Shown here: piece by piece, positions 1-4,556 of the stretch | Layout of the letters: each line of letters begins with the position of its first letter | Position numbering within the stretch: the first letter of the stretch is position 1 | Assembly (NCBI GenBank): GCA_030745815.1 | Contig: JASLNX010000150.1 | Coordinates: forward strand, 1-6,706 | DNA: 6,706 nt | Source: an archaeon | GTDB lineage: Archaea > Iainarchaeota > Iainarchaeia > Iainarchaeales > GCA-2688035 | Reading direction: 5' to 3' | Position numbers and translations under genes: made by a program | Notes under the pieces: generated by a model | What the model was told of the DNA's origin: nothing | The model's input: only the letters and a program-made list of their open reading frames with translations | Databases searched by the model: none

Positions 1-95
1 AAAACTTGCATTTCGGTTAGTCTTGCATGCCAGAAACTAGGCGACTTGCTTTTAGTCGCTTCATCTAACAAATCAGAAAGTTTTCGTTTAACCAC
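1..95 (-). CDS. Unknown protein, N-terminal 31 codons only (runs off the left edge)
   Basis: A GTG codon at 95-93 opens a frame with no stop to the window edge. It begins (M)VKRKLSDLLDEATKS and continues through SPSFWHARLTEMQV. The start is well supported because GGAGGT lies at 108-103, seven bases before the GTG, which is ideal Shine-Dalgarno spacing. An ATG at 120 is out of frame and stops after ten codons. The visible part is a basic, amphipathic N-terminus with no signal peptide or membrane segment. I do not recognise the family from 31 residues. The gene lies 122 bases downstream of the HAD gene on the same strand, but its own ribosome site and a candidate TATA box at 175-182 suggest separate transcription. 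It is the only gene here with a clear Shine-Dalgarno, so it probably has a real 5' leader. Confidence 0.72.
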   Translation of the reverse strand, partial: MVKRKLSDLLDEATKSKSPSFWHARLTEMQV

Positions 96-102
96 TAGAA
101 TT

Positions 103-108
103 ACCTCC
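103..108 (-). promoter_or_regulatory. Shine-Dalgarno sequence of the left-edge gene
   Basis: GGAGGT on the minus strand, seven bases before the GTG at 95. It decides the GTG start over the out-of-frame ATG at 120. No comparable site precedes the other genes of the window. Confidence 0.75.
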
Positions 109-121
109 AATAAATAACATT

Positions 122-142
122 CGTTCAAAATACGTTCAAAAT
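122..142. repeat. Two tandem copies of CGTTCAAAAT, 11-base period
   Basis: CGTTCAAAAT occurs at 122-131 and again at 133-142, separated by one base. On the minus strand the repeat reads ATTTTGAACG twice and lies 27-47 bases upstream of the GTG of the edge gene, between its candidate TATA box and its Shine-Dalgarno. The 11-base period is close to one helical turn, so it could be a paired protein-binding site or a leader element. Function is inferred from position only. Confidence 0.45.
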
Positions 143-174
143 GAGAACAACAATAGATAGTATGGTCAAACCCC

Positions 175-182
175 TATTTTAT
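175..182 (-). promoter_or_regulatory. Candidate TATA box for the left-edge gene
   Basis: ATAAAATA on the minus strand, the same octamer found between the HAD gene and the 842-1342 gene. Initiation about 25 bases downstream would leave a leader of roughly 50-60 bases containing the tandem repeat and the Shine-Dalgarno. This suits a gene that, unlike its neighbours, has a ribosome site. Supported by sequence resemblance only. Confidence 0.4.
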
Positions 183-217
183 GGTTTCGGAAGAAGGGTT
201 GTTCCACTATTAGTCCT

Positions 218-787
218 TTACTCCAATTCCCCTATGCTTTCAACTCCAGTAAACAACACGCACTTTATTCCAAGTTCTTTAGCGCGCACAAAGTTCTCTT
301 TGTGGTCATCAACAAAAACACAGTCTTTTGGTTTGAGTTTAATTTTTTCAAGAACTTCCTCAAACACTCCTGCGTCCTGCTTGATTTTGTGCATTTCGTT
401 TGAGAAAAACATTTTGTCAAAAATTTTTAACGCAGGATCAGATCTAATTGTGGGGGTTACCGCATCAAAGTTGTCTGATAAAATAACTAGCTTAAATTTC
501 TTTTTCAGCTCCAACGCAAGCTTCAAAACCTCTTGATTAAGCTGGTACCAGTGCACAAACGCTTTCTCAAACTCGTCAAAGGTAATCCCAATCCCTCTTA
601 AGTTCTGTTCCCAGAATTCAGCGGTTGACTGCTTGCCTCGCAAAAGGGGATGTTCTTGCCCATACAAATGATTCAAGATTAATTGCTCGTCAATTCCAAG
701 GCTTGCTGAAAACTTTTCAGCAAGAGCAGGCCAACAACCCCTTGTAGCCAAGACTCCGCCAAAATCTAAAATAATTGCCTTAACCAT
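218..787 (-). CDS. HAD-superfamily hydrolase (subfamily IA-like phosphatase)
   Basis: A 189-residue protein with the ordered HAD motifs. Motif I is DFGGVL with nucleophile Asp8; motif II is LVILSDN with Ser104; motif III is probably Lys136 in KQDAGVF, standing where relatives have KPDP; motif IV is VFVDD with Asp160 and Asp161. Residues from about 15 to 90 would be the helical cap. Family members hydrolyse small phosphate esters in the cytoplasm through a phospho-aspartate, with magnesium. The second Asp of the classic DxD motif is Gly10, as in YihX-like phosphatases and many DFGGVL proteins, so activity is plausible but the substrate is unknown. The ATG at 787 has no Shine-Dalgarno; TATTTTAT lies 23-30 bases upstream, consistent with a leaderless transcript. 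The gene is divergent from the 842-1342 membrane gene with 54 bases between starts. A non-phosphatase HAD role is possible. Confidence 0.88.
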   Translation of the reverse strand: MVKAIILDFGGVLATRGCWPALAEKFSASLGIDEQLILNHLYGQEHPLLRGKQSTAEFWEQNLRGIGITFDEFEKAFVHWYQLNQEVLKLALELKKKFKLVILSDNFDAVTPTIRSDPALKIFDKMFFSNEMHKIKQDAGVFEEVLEKIKLKPKDCVFVDDHKENFVRAKELGIKCVLFTGVESIGELE

Positions 788-809
788 ATAAGTAATTTAA
801 AGCGAAACA

Positions 810-817
810 ATAAAATA
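810..817. promoter_or_regulatory. TATA box shared by two divergent leaderless genes
   Basis: The octamer reads ATAAAATA on the plus strand and TATTTTAT on the minus strand. It is 23-30 bases upstream of the HAD ATG (787) and 25-32 bases upstream of the ATG at 842. Both distances fit an archaeal TATA box for a leaderless transcript. No second AT-rich box of similar quality lies at the right distance for either gene within the 54-base gap. Confidence 0.6.
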
Positions 818-841
818 GTAAAAGCGCAATTATCTAGTAAG

Positions 842-1342
842 ATGTTTAAGAAATTTCTAAAAGAGCTGTTGTTAGCAGCAATTCTTACTGCCTTGTTGTT
901 TTTTGCAGGCGACTTAGTAGGAGAATTGCTAATTCCAACAAGCGGGGAAATATCCCTTTCAACTGGCTTAATGGTCTTTTCTACGGCCCTGCTTATTTTG
1001 CCTGCTTTAATTGGAAGCGCTCCAAGTGGCTTTTTTATTGCAAAAAAGACCAATGACCTTAAGGCTGTTTTATTTATTCCGGCAATTGGCGCAGCAATTG
1101 GTGGCCTGATATTGATGATTTTGGGAGCTGGTTCTTTACTGTTAATGACTGACGCCGCGTGGACTATTCAGATGGCTGAGGCTGCAAAATATGGCGGCGA
1201 CTTCTTTTCAAAAATGTCACTTGAAGAGTATAAAGCACTAATTACCTTTTCAGTTGCCTTTGGTGCAGTGTTTCTTGCCCTAATAAACTTTGCAATAGGC
1301 CTTGTTGGCGGCTTTGTTGGAAGCAAGCTTTCAAAAAAATAG
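842..1342 (+). CDS. Four-helix membrane protein of unknown function
   Basis: A 166-residue, strongly hydrophobic protein that I do not recognise as a named family. Hydrophobic segments fall at about residues 8-33, 43-70, 73-103 and 133-161, the third and fourth being rich in Gly and Ala (AIGAAIGGLI, GLVGGFVGS). A hydrophilic loop at about 104-132 carries Asp, Glu and Lys. The ends are basic (MFKKF, SKLSKK), which suggests both termini face the cytoplasm. The small-residue helices would pack tightly, as in small transporters or membrane scaffolds, but no catalytic or metal motif is visible. The ATG has no Shine-Dalgarno and shares the TATA box at 810-817 with the divergent HAD gene, which hints at co-expression but not at a common function. 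It converges on the glycosyltransferase gene with 49 bases between stops. Confidence 0.8.
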   Translation: MFKKFLKELLLAAILTALLFFAGDLVGELLIPTSGEISLSTGLMVFSTALLILPALIGSAPSGFFIAKKTNDLKAVLFIPAIGAAIGGLILMILGAGSLLLMTDAAWTIQMAEAAKYGGDFFSKMSLEEYKALITFSVAFGAVFLALINFAIGLVGGFVGSKLSKK

Positions 1343-1391
1343 GACAAGTGGAAGTCTGATTGTTCCGGTAATCCTTTTCGAGAAATTGTGT

Positions 1392-2324
1392 TTATTTTCT
1401 GCGAGCCCTTGGGCTAGTCTTTTTTGCACGATTTTGCTCTGCTTTCTTTCTTTTTGCAGCCAGTTCTTTTCGAAGTTCTTTTGCTTTAGTTTTTCTTCGT
1501 TTAAAATAGCCCTTTAACAAATCGTCAGATGTTTTTTGGCCTTCAACTGCAAGGTATCCTGCTTCCCTGAATGGTGGCAGTGTGTAAATTTTTGATCTTA
1601 GTCTTGTTTTGCCTCGCAAAATGAGTTTTTCAAGAGCATACTCTAATCCCCAATTGGACTGGTGTTTTACCTTGCGCAGCATTTCTGAGAACTGTGTGTT
1701 ATTCGGTTTTACAGCTTTGGCTATTTCCTCAAGTAGTCCCTTTGCCGCAGAACGTATGTTTGGATCTGGATTACTATGGGCAAGACGGTATAGAACTGAT
1801 GTTGACTCCCACTTAATTGTTAAAGCCTTAATCCATTTCTTGTTGCCGTTTAAGACTGGTTGCAAGGCCTTCATATTAAATGCCCTTTGGCCGTTTCGCT
1901 TTCTGGTTTTTACTCTCTTAGCAGTCCTAATGCTTGTTCCGGCCCCCTGCAACTCGTACTGCTGTGCGGTTGCCATGTGATATTTTCCTGGGGAAACGGC
2001 ATTCACCATATTTTTCATTGTTTGCTCTGGAAAGTGTACAATGTCTGCATCAAGCATAATCATAATATCAGCTTTTGCCCGGTGAGCTGCCTTTGTAGCC
2101 GGGATAAATGTTGTGCGTTTTCCCAAATTTTTCCTGTTGCTTACAACTGTTGCTCCAAACTTTTTTGCAACCTTTGCGGTTTTATCAGTACTGCCGTCGT
2201 TTATAACAATTATTTCGTGAACTATCCCCTTCTTCTTAAACCCATTGAGAATCCCAAGAGTCTTAGGCAATGTCTTTTCCTCATTGTAGGCAAAAACAGT
2301 AACAACCACTTTTTGAGAAGGCAT
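1392..2324 (-). CDS. Family 2 glycosyltransferase with a basic C-terminal tail
   Basis: A 310-residue cytoplasmic GT-A protein. The nucleotide-sugar half contains FAYNEE (11-16), INDGSTDKT (41-49), NLGKR (66-70) and the metal-binding LDADIV, with Asp92-Ala-Asp94. Acceptor-side features include GQRAFN (145-150) and NWGLEYALEKLIL (224-236), which resemble the RAF and GLE regions of dolichyl-phosphate-sugar and glucosyl-phosphoglycerate synthase-like enzymes. Donor and acceptor cannot be named. Residues after about 272 form a Lys/Arg-rich tail without a membrane helix, which may bind phospholipid heads or RNA. I start at ATG 2324, not the in-frame GTG at 2345, because AATTAAATT lies 25-33 bases before the ATG and the GTG would fall between TATA box and start site. 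It follows the cupin gene by 71 bases but has its own promoter. Confidence 0.87.
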   Translation of the reverse strand: MPSQKVVVTVFAYNEEKTLPKTLGILNGFKKKGIVHEIIVINDGSTDKTAKVAKKFGATVVSNRKNLGKRTTFIPATKAAHRAKADIMIMLDADIVHFPEQTMKNMVNAVSPGKYHMATAQQYELQGAGTSIRTAKRVKTRKRNGQRAFNMKALQPVLNGNKKWIKALTIKWESTSVLYRLAHSNPDPNIRSAAKGLLEEIAKAVKPNNTQFSEMLRKVKHQSNWGLEYALEKLILRGKTRLRSKIYTLPPFREAGYLAVEGQKTSDDLLKGYFKRRKTKAKELRKELAAKRKKAEQNRAKKTSPRARRK

Positions 2325-2348
2325 GTAAGAATAATTAGGTTGCACGGC

Positions 2349-2357
2349 AATTTAATT
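2349..2357 (-). promoter_or_regulatory. TATA box of the glycosyltransferase gene
   Basis: AATTAAATT on the minus strand, 25-33 bases before ATG 2324, preceded by GGTAAG (a purine-rich BRE-like stretch) and followed after 11 bases by TAATTATT near the start codon. The same bipartite layout occurs before the GIY-YIG gene. It supports the internal ATG over GTG 2345. Confidence 0.65.
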
Positions 2358-2395
2358 CTTACCCCCCAAGATTAGTGCAAGAAATTCTTAGATAA

Positions 2396-2689
2396 TTATT
2401 TTTCCCGTCTCACGTTTCCACACCATACAATCAAAAGAAGGCAGCCTTCCTTTGTCCAGGGCTTGTGTTCAGCGTCTTTTCCGTTTAATACAAATTCGCC
2501 TGCAGTGTGCTTTCCTCTTTCGTCTTCAAGGCTTCCTTCAAGAATGTAAACCCACTCAATGTCGTCGTGCCAGTGGGTTACATCACTCCAGTTTGGAGAA
2601 ATCTTCATTAGGTCCATTTGAATGTTTCTTTTTTCATCCCTTGCAAGATGTTTTGCAGAGATTCCTTCTCTTATTTTTCTCCACTCCAT
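2396..2689 (-). CDS. Single-domain cupin protein
   Basis: A 97-residue small beta-barrel protein. Cupin motif 1 is nearly perfect: His39-x-His41, three residues, Glu45, six residues, Gly52 (HWHDDIEWVYILEGS). Motif 2 is represented by GEFVLNGKDAEH, with Gly64 and His75. His39, His41, Glu45 and His75 are the expected metal ligands, so a bound divalent metal is likely. Such cupins act as small isomerases, dioxygenases, sugar-binding or sensor proteins, and sequence alone does not decide here. I start at ATG 2689; a TTG three codons earlier is possible. No Shine-Dalgarno is seen, and the AT-rich stretch upstream is too close to the ATG to be an ideal TATA box. It could therefore be the last gene of an operon with the membrane pair, whose stop is 45 bases upstream. 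That link is inferred. Confidence 0.85.
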   Translation of the reverse strand: MEWRKIREGISAKHLARDEKRNIQMDLMKISPNWSDVTHWHDDIEWVYILEGSLEDERGKHTAGEFVLNGKDAEHKPWTKEGCLLLIVWCGNVRREK

Positions 2690-2734
2690 AAAAACCAATT
2701 CAATTAAACTGGGAAAGAGTTTTAGGGGTTTCTT

Positions 2735-2914
2735 TTACAAGCTCATGTAAACAGACTCAAGCGCCACTCCAAGCAAAATGTACCCGGTTGTAAACGCGTT
2801 TAACCCAAAGCCTGGAAAGATATTTATTCCGCTGGCGTGAGCCGTCTCCAGCAAAATTACTGCGGTTAGCGTAATGGCCACTGCTTTCCATATTCTCTTA
2901 AACAATTCAATCAC
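2735..2914 (-). CDS. Small two-helix membrane protein (59 residues)
   Basis: This frame begins with a GTG at 2914 that overlaps the TGA stop of the 2911-3270 gene as GTGA, the classic four-base overlap of translationally coupled genes. The product starts MIELFKRIWKAVAITLTAVI and ends ESVYMSL. Two hydrophobic stretches are visible, about residues 9-25 and 34-54, the second rich in Gly and Ala. The basic residues before helix 1 (KRIWK) suggest a cytoplasmic N-terminus and a hairpin topology. I recognise no family. Although short, it is supported by the overlap, the clean membrane pattern and the absence of a better frame. It is probably made together with the 119-residue membrane protein and may partner with it. 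The competing ATG at 2889 in another frame gives a hydrophilic sequence with no such pattern. Confidence 0.72.
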   Translation of the reverse strand: MIELFKRIWKAVAITLTAVILLETAHASGINIFPGFGLNAFTTGYILLGVALESVYMSL

Positions 2915-3270
2915 ACAAAATACAGGTTGTACAAAACAAATGCTCCAATAAATTGCAGTTCTGACACAATTATGAGCTTTTGCTTTAGCTTGGGCGTTGA
3001 CTCTGCAAAAATTAACAAAGCCATTTTTGAAATGTAATAAAATGCCAGAAGTCCTCCAACAAATAAAGTTGCCCCACTAACTGCCGCAAAATCCATCCAA
3101 AACCAGATCATAAGGCAAAGAACTACAAATCCCTTCAAGACTCCTTTTCCGTTCATGAAAATGTGCATTACCGCAATAAATGCAAACAGGTAAAACAAAT
3201 TACCAAGAGATAGATCAACAAACCACGAAACGTTTAGTGACAAAAGATTTGAAATAACTTGCAACAGCAT
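2911..3270 (-). CDS. Small multi-helix membrane protein (119 residues)
   Basis: A hydrophobic protein with about four membrane segments, near residues 22-39, 44-60, 63-88 and 98-117. The loop between the last two is basic (STPKLKQK). Aromatic residues cluster in helix 2 (MIWFWMDF), and Asp60 lies at its end. I recognise no family and see no catalytic motif. ATG 3270 is the first conventional start after an in-frame stop. It has no Shine-Dalgarno but is directly preceded by CAATCTATT, the same start-adjacent sequence as at the 3672-4247 gene, with a weak TATA-like CTAATAG about 21-27 bases upstream. A stronger box at 3358-3366 could give a longer leader. Its stop overlaps the start of the 59-residue membrane gene by four bases, so the two are very likely co-translated. 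Confidence 0.78.
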   Translation of the reverse strand: MLLQVISNLLSLNVSWFVDLSLGNLFYLFAFIAVMHIFMNGKGVLKGFVVLCLMIWFWMDFAAVSGATLFVGGLLAFYYISKMALLIFAESTPKLKQKLIIVSELQFIGAFVLYNLYFV

Positions 3271-3314
3271 AATAGATTGCTGCCGACAAACTATTAGGGA
3301 ATTTACCCTTACAT

Positions 3315-3335
3315 TTAAGGTTTTGGATTTGGCAT
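3315..3335 (-). other. Six-codon ORF (MPNPKP) behind a strong leaderless-type promoter
   Basis: On the minus strand ATG 3335 opens MPNPKP followed by TAA. It would be ignored but for its position: AATTAAATT (3358-3366) is 23-31 bases upstream and TAATTACT lies just before the ATG, the same layout as the promoters of the glycosyltransferase and GIY-YIG genes. It is 44 bases before the start of the 119-residue membrane gene and out of frame with it. It may be a leader ORF of that operon, or simply the first ATG of a short untranslated leader. Confidence 0.3.
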
Positions 3336-3357
3336 ACAGTAATTAGGGGGGTTGGTC

Positions 3358-3366
3358 AATTTAATT
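3358..3366 (-). promoter_or_regulatory. TATA-like box overlapping the GIY-YIG stop codon
   Basis: AATTAAATT on the minus strand, containing the TAA of the GIY-YIG gene. Initiation about 25 bases on would be at or near ATG 3335, giving the membrane-gene pair a leader of roughly 60-65 bases. The TAATTACT downstream matches the proximal element of two other promoters here. Confidence 0.5.
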
Positions 3367-3615
3367 GTTTTCCCTGGATTTTACTAATTCCAACTTCTGG
3401 CTTCTGCTAAAAGACTTTATTTCTGCTTCCCGCTTTAGTGCCTCTCCCTTGGTTTTCTTTTCTTCAAGGTAAACAAGTTTTACTGGCCTACGCGGCCTAG
3501 TGTATTTTGCTGCCTTGCCTTTGTTATGCGTAGCCACCCGAGCCTTAACATCAATTGTGTAACCGCAGTAAAGCGATTTGTCCCTGCACTCTAAAAGGTA
3601 AACAAAAAAGCCCAT
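3361..3615 (-). CDS. GIY-YIG nuclease-domain protein (UPF0213/YhbQ-like)
   Basis: An 84-residue single-domain protein, the usual length for stand-alone GIY-YIG proteins of the UPF0213 group. The GIY part is FVYLLEC (4-10), and the YIG part is YCGYT (16-20). Arg26 and the His30-Asn31 pair follow, then KYTRPRRPVKLVYLE (37-51) and REAEIKSFSR (62-71), where Glu64 is the likely metal-binding glutamate. The fold is that of the UvrC N-terminal nuclease. Stand-alone members may cut or bind DNA, but their cellular role is poorly defined. The C-terminal helix is strongly basic. The ATG at 3615 has AATTAAATT 24-32 bases upstream and no Shine-Dalgarno, fitting a leaderless transcript. It is 56 bases downstream of the 3672-4247 gene but has its own promoter, so I do not call an operon. 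Confidence 0.88.
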   Translation of the reverse strand: MGFFVYLLECRDKSLYCGYTIDVKARVATHNKGKAAKYTRPRRPVKLVYLEEKKTKGEALKREAEIKSFSRSQKLELVKSRENN

Positions 3616-3638
3616 GAAAAATAATTAACAAGTAGAGC

Positions 3639-3647
3639 AATTTAATT
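3639..3647 (-). promoter_or_regulatory. TATA box of the GIY-YIG gene
   Basis: AATTAAATT on the minus strand, 24-32 bases before ATG 3615, preceded by GCAAAG and followed after 11 bases by TAATTATT. Box, following GC dinucleotide, spacing and proximal element all match the glycosyltransferase promoter at 2349-2357. Confidence 0.65.
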
Positions 3648-3671
3648 CTTTGCCTAGCGGAACTCGTTATT

Positions 3672-4247
3672 TCAGGGCATTCTTGGCAAGGCCTTTTCAA
3701 AGGCATTTACTCGTGGATTCCATCCATACCCATTTTGCTCGTAATAAGTCCGTATATTTGGCGCTCTAGCGTAAGCATGCGTTGCTCCCTTGAGGGTAAG
3801 ATATGAAAGAAACAATGGTAGAACTCTTCTTTCTCCAAAAGGTCTTCTTCCATCTGTTTCTAATAAATTAGATCTGTTTGACATAATGCCAATGCTTGAA
3901 AGGTGAATTTTCTTTCCGTCAATTGTTTCACTCTCCAATTTGCGGTCCTTTTCACCCAAAACAACCAGTAAGTCTGCAGCAATCCAATTGCTTGGGTCCT
4001 TTTTTCCGCCAACAACACGAAAGAGGGTGAGTTTTGAGTCGCGTCTTTCAAAAACAAATTCTTCGCCTGCAACAATAAAACGATTTGTTGCAGGATTAAA
4101 AGTTATTTGATGCCTTTGGCCTTTTCTTCCGGCCACAATCTTTGGGATTATTACCGGTGCCTGGCGCTTACCGCCACCTCGGTTTCTAGTTGATTGTCTT
4201 CCGGTTCCGGGAGCATTTCTCGGCCGGTGAAATTTCTGTTTTGGCAT
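3672..4247 (-). CDS. Basic protein of unknown function, possibly GNAT-like at the C-terminus
   Basis: A 191-residue protein that I do not recognise with confidence. Residues 1-48 are low-complexity and very basic, rich in Arg, Lys, Gly and Pro (RQSTRNRGGGKRQAP), and look like a disordered nucleic-acid-binding tail. Residues 49-125 alternate polar and hydrophobic residues as in a beta-rich domain, including FIVAGEEFVFERRDSKLTLF. The C-terminal part, from about 135, has RRPFGERRVLPLFLSYL followed by APNIRTYYEQNGYG. That order recalls the acetyl-CoA loop (R-x-x-G) and the N...YYE..GY ending of GNAT acetyltransferases, but the spacing is short and the match is weak. It could equally be an unrelated lineage-specific fold. 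The gene is leaderless by its promoter (box at 4269-4277) and lies between the zinc-ribbon and GIY-YIG genes. Confidence 0.75.
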   Translation of the reverse strand: MPKQKFHRPRNAPGTGRQSTRNRGGGKRQAPVIIPKIVAGRKGQRHQITFNPATNRFIVAGEEFVFERRDSKLTLFRVVGGKKDPSNWIAADLLVVLGEKDRKLESETIDGKKIHLSSIGIMSNRSNLLETDGRRPFGERRVLPLFLSYLTLKGATHAYARAPNIRTYYEQNGYGWNPRVNAFEKALPRMP

Positions 4248-4268
4248 GAATAGATTGCAGCGCGGAAG

Positions 4269-4277
4269 AATTTAATT
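4269..4277 (-). promoter_or_regulatory. TATA box of the 3672-4247 gene
   Basis: AATTAAATT on the minus strand, 22-30 bases before ATG 4247. CAATCTATT lies between the box and the ATG, two bases from the start codon. There is no Shine-Dalgarno. Confidence 0.65.
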
Positions 4278-4280
4278 GTT

Positions 4281-4307
4281 ACCTTGCCCAGCCTTTCGGC
4301 TAACTCA
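4281..4307 (-). other. Short inverted repeat with GAAA loop upstream of a TATA box
   Basis: AGCC-GAAA-GGCT on the minus strand (4290-4301) would form a four-pair stem closed by a GNRA tetraloop. Just outside it, GTTA and TAAC form a second, wider pairing. It ends four bases before the AATTAAATT box of the 3672-4247 gene. It could be the end structure of the zinc-ribbon transcript, an operator, or chance. Confidence 0.25.
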
Positions 4308-4339
4308 ATTAAAAATAAAGAAATAGAAAATAGATTGAA

Positions 4340-4358
4340 TCTAAAAATAATTTTTAGA
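4340..4358 (-). terminator. Perfect 9+1+9 palindrome followed by T-rich tract
   Basis: TCTAAAAAT and ATTTTTAGA flank one central base, one base after the TAG stop of the zinc-ribbon gene (4360-4362). On the minus strand the next 35 bases are dominated by T (4306-4339). Archaeal polymerase terminates on T-rich tracts, so this is a reasonable terminator for the zinc-ribbon gene; the AT-only centre makes a stable hairpin unlikely. Confidence 0.45.
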
Positions 4359-4359
4359 A

Positions 4360-4512
4360 CTAGTAGTTACCGCTTGGCTTTTTGTGTTTCATATAGCAGT
4401 CTCTGCAGTAAATTGGTCTCTCGCCGTCTGGCTTAAAAGGAACTTCTGTTTCCTTTCCGCACTCAGAGCAAGTTACCTTATGCATTTCTCTGCCAAATTT
4501 GTCTTCACTCAT
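4360..4512 (-). CDS. CxxC-x17-CxxC zinc-ribbon protein (50 residues)
   Basis: A complete small gene, with ATG at 4512 and TAG at 4362-4360. The product begins MSEDKFGREMHKVTCSECGK and ends HKKPSGNY. Cys15, Cys18, Cys36 and Cys39 are spaced CxxC-x17-CxxC, the defining layout of a known small zinc-ribbon domain, and the intervening VPFKPDGERPIYCRDC matches the typical VPF.P..RPVYC..C pattern of that family. The cysteines should bind one zinc. Members are common as short proteins in archaea and bacteria with no established function; nucleic-acid or protein binding is usually presumed. GGTG at 14-11 bases before the ATG is a weak ribosome site. A palindrome carrying a TATA-like box lies 34-41 bases upstream. 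A palindrome and T-rich tract follow the stop, so it is probably a single-gene transcript. Confidence 0.88.
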   Translation of the reverse strand: MSEDKFGREMHKVTCSECGKETEVPFKPDGERPIYCRDCYMKHKKPSGNY

Positions 4513-4541
4513 ATTGATTTTACACCTTTTTTGGTTTTTTA

Positions 4542-4556
4542 CTGCATTAAATACAG
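4542..4556 (-). promoter_or_regulatory. Near-perfect palindrome over the TATA box of the zinc-ribbon gene
   Basis: On the minus strand CTGTATTTAATGCAG pairs with itself at six of seven positions around one centre (the exception is T opposite G). It encloses TATTTAAT, 34-41 bases before ATG 4512. Beside it, TTATGCTG occurs twice on the minus strand (4554-4561 and 4572-4579) with an 18-base period. A symmetric site on a TATA box is where an archaeal repressor would bind; the regulator is unknown. Confidence 0.45.

Noticed and set aside
141..536. Plus-strand open frame of 131 codons opposite the HAD gene
   Set aside because: It overlaps the HAD coding sequence on the opposite strand, has a low-complexity Ser/Phe-rich product typical of antisense frames, and shows no family motif.
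2325..2345. GTG start for the glycosyltransferase, adding seven residues
   Set aside because: It would start within about 10 bases of the TATA box, too close for the transcript to include it; ATG 2324 lies at the expected distance.
1609..2375. Two plus-strand open frames opposite the glycosyltransferase gene
   Set aside because: Cys/Ser/Leu-rich products with no recognisable domain, fully explained as the antisense of a gene with clear GT2 motifs.
2379..2389. AAGAAATTCTT palindrome after the cupin stop
   Set aside because: Only five pairs, AT-rich and without a T-tract; expected by chance in DNA of this composition.
3860..4075. Second minus-strand frame inside the 3672-4247 gene
   Set aside because: A shifted frame within a longer gene that has its own promoter; there is no sign of a frameshift joining the two.
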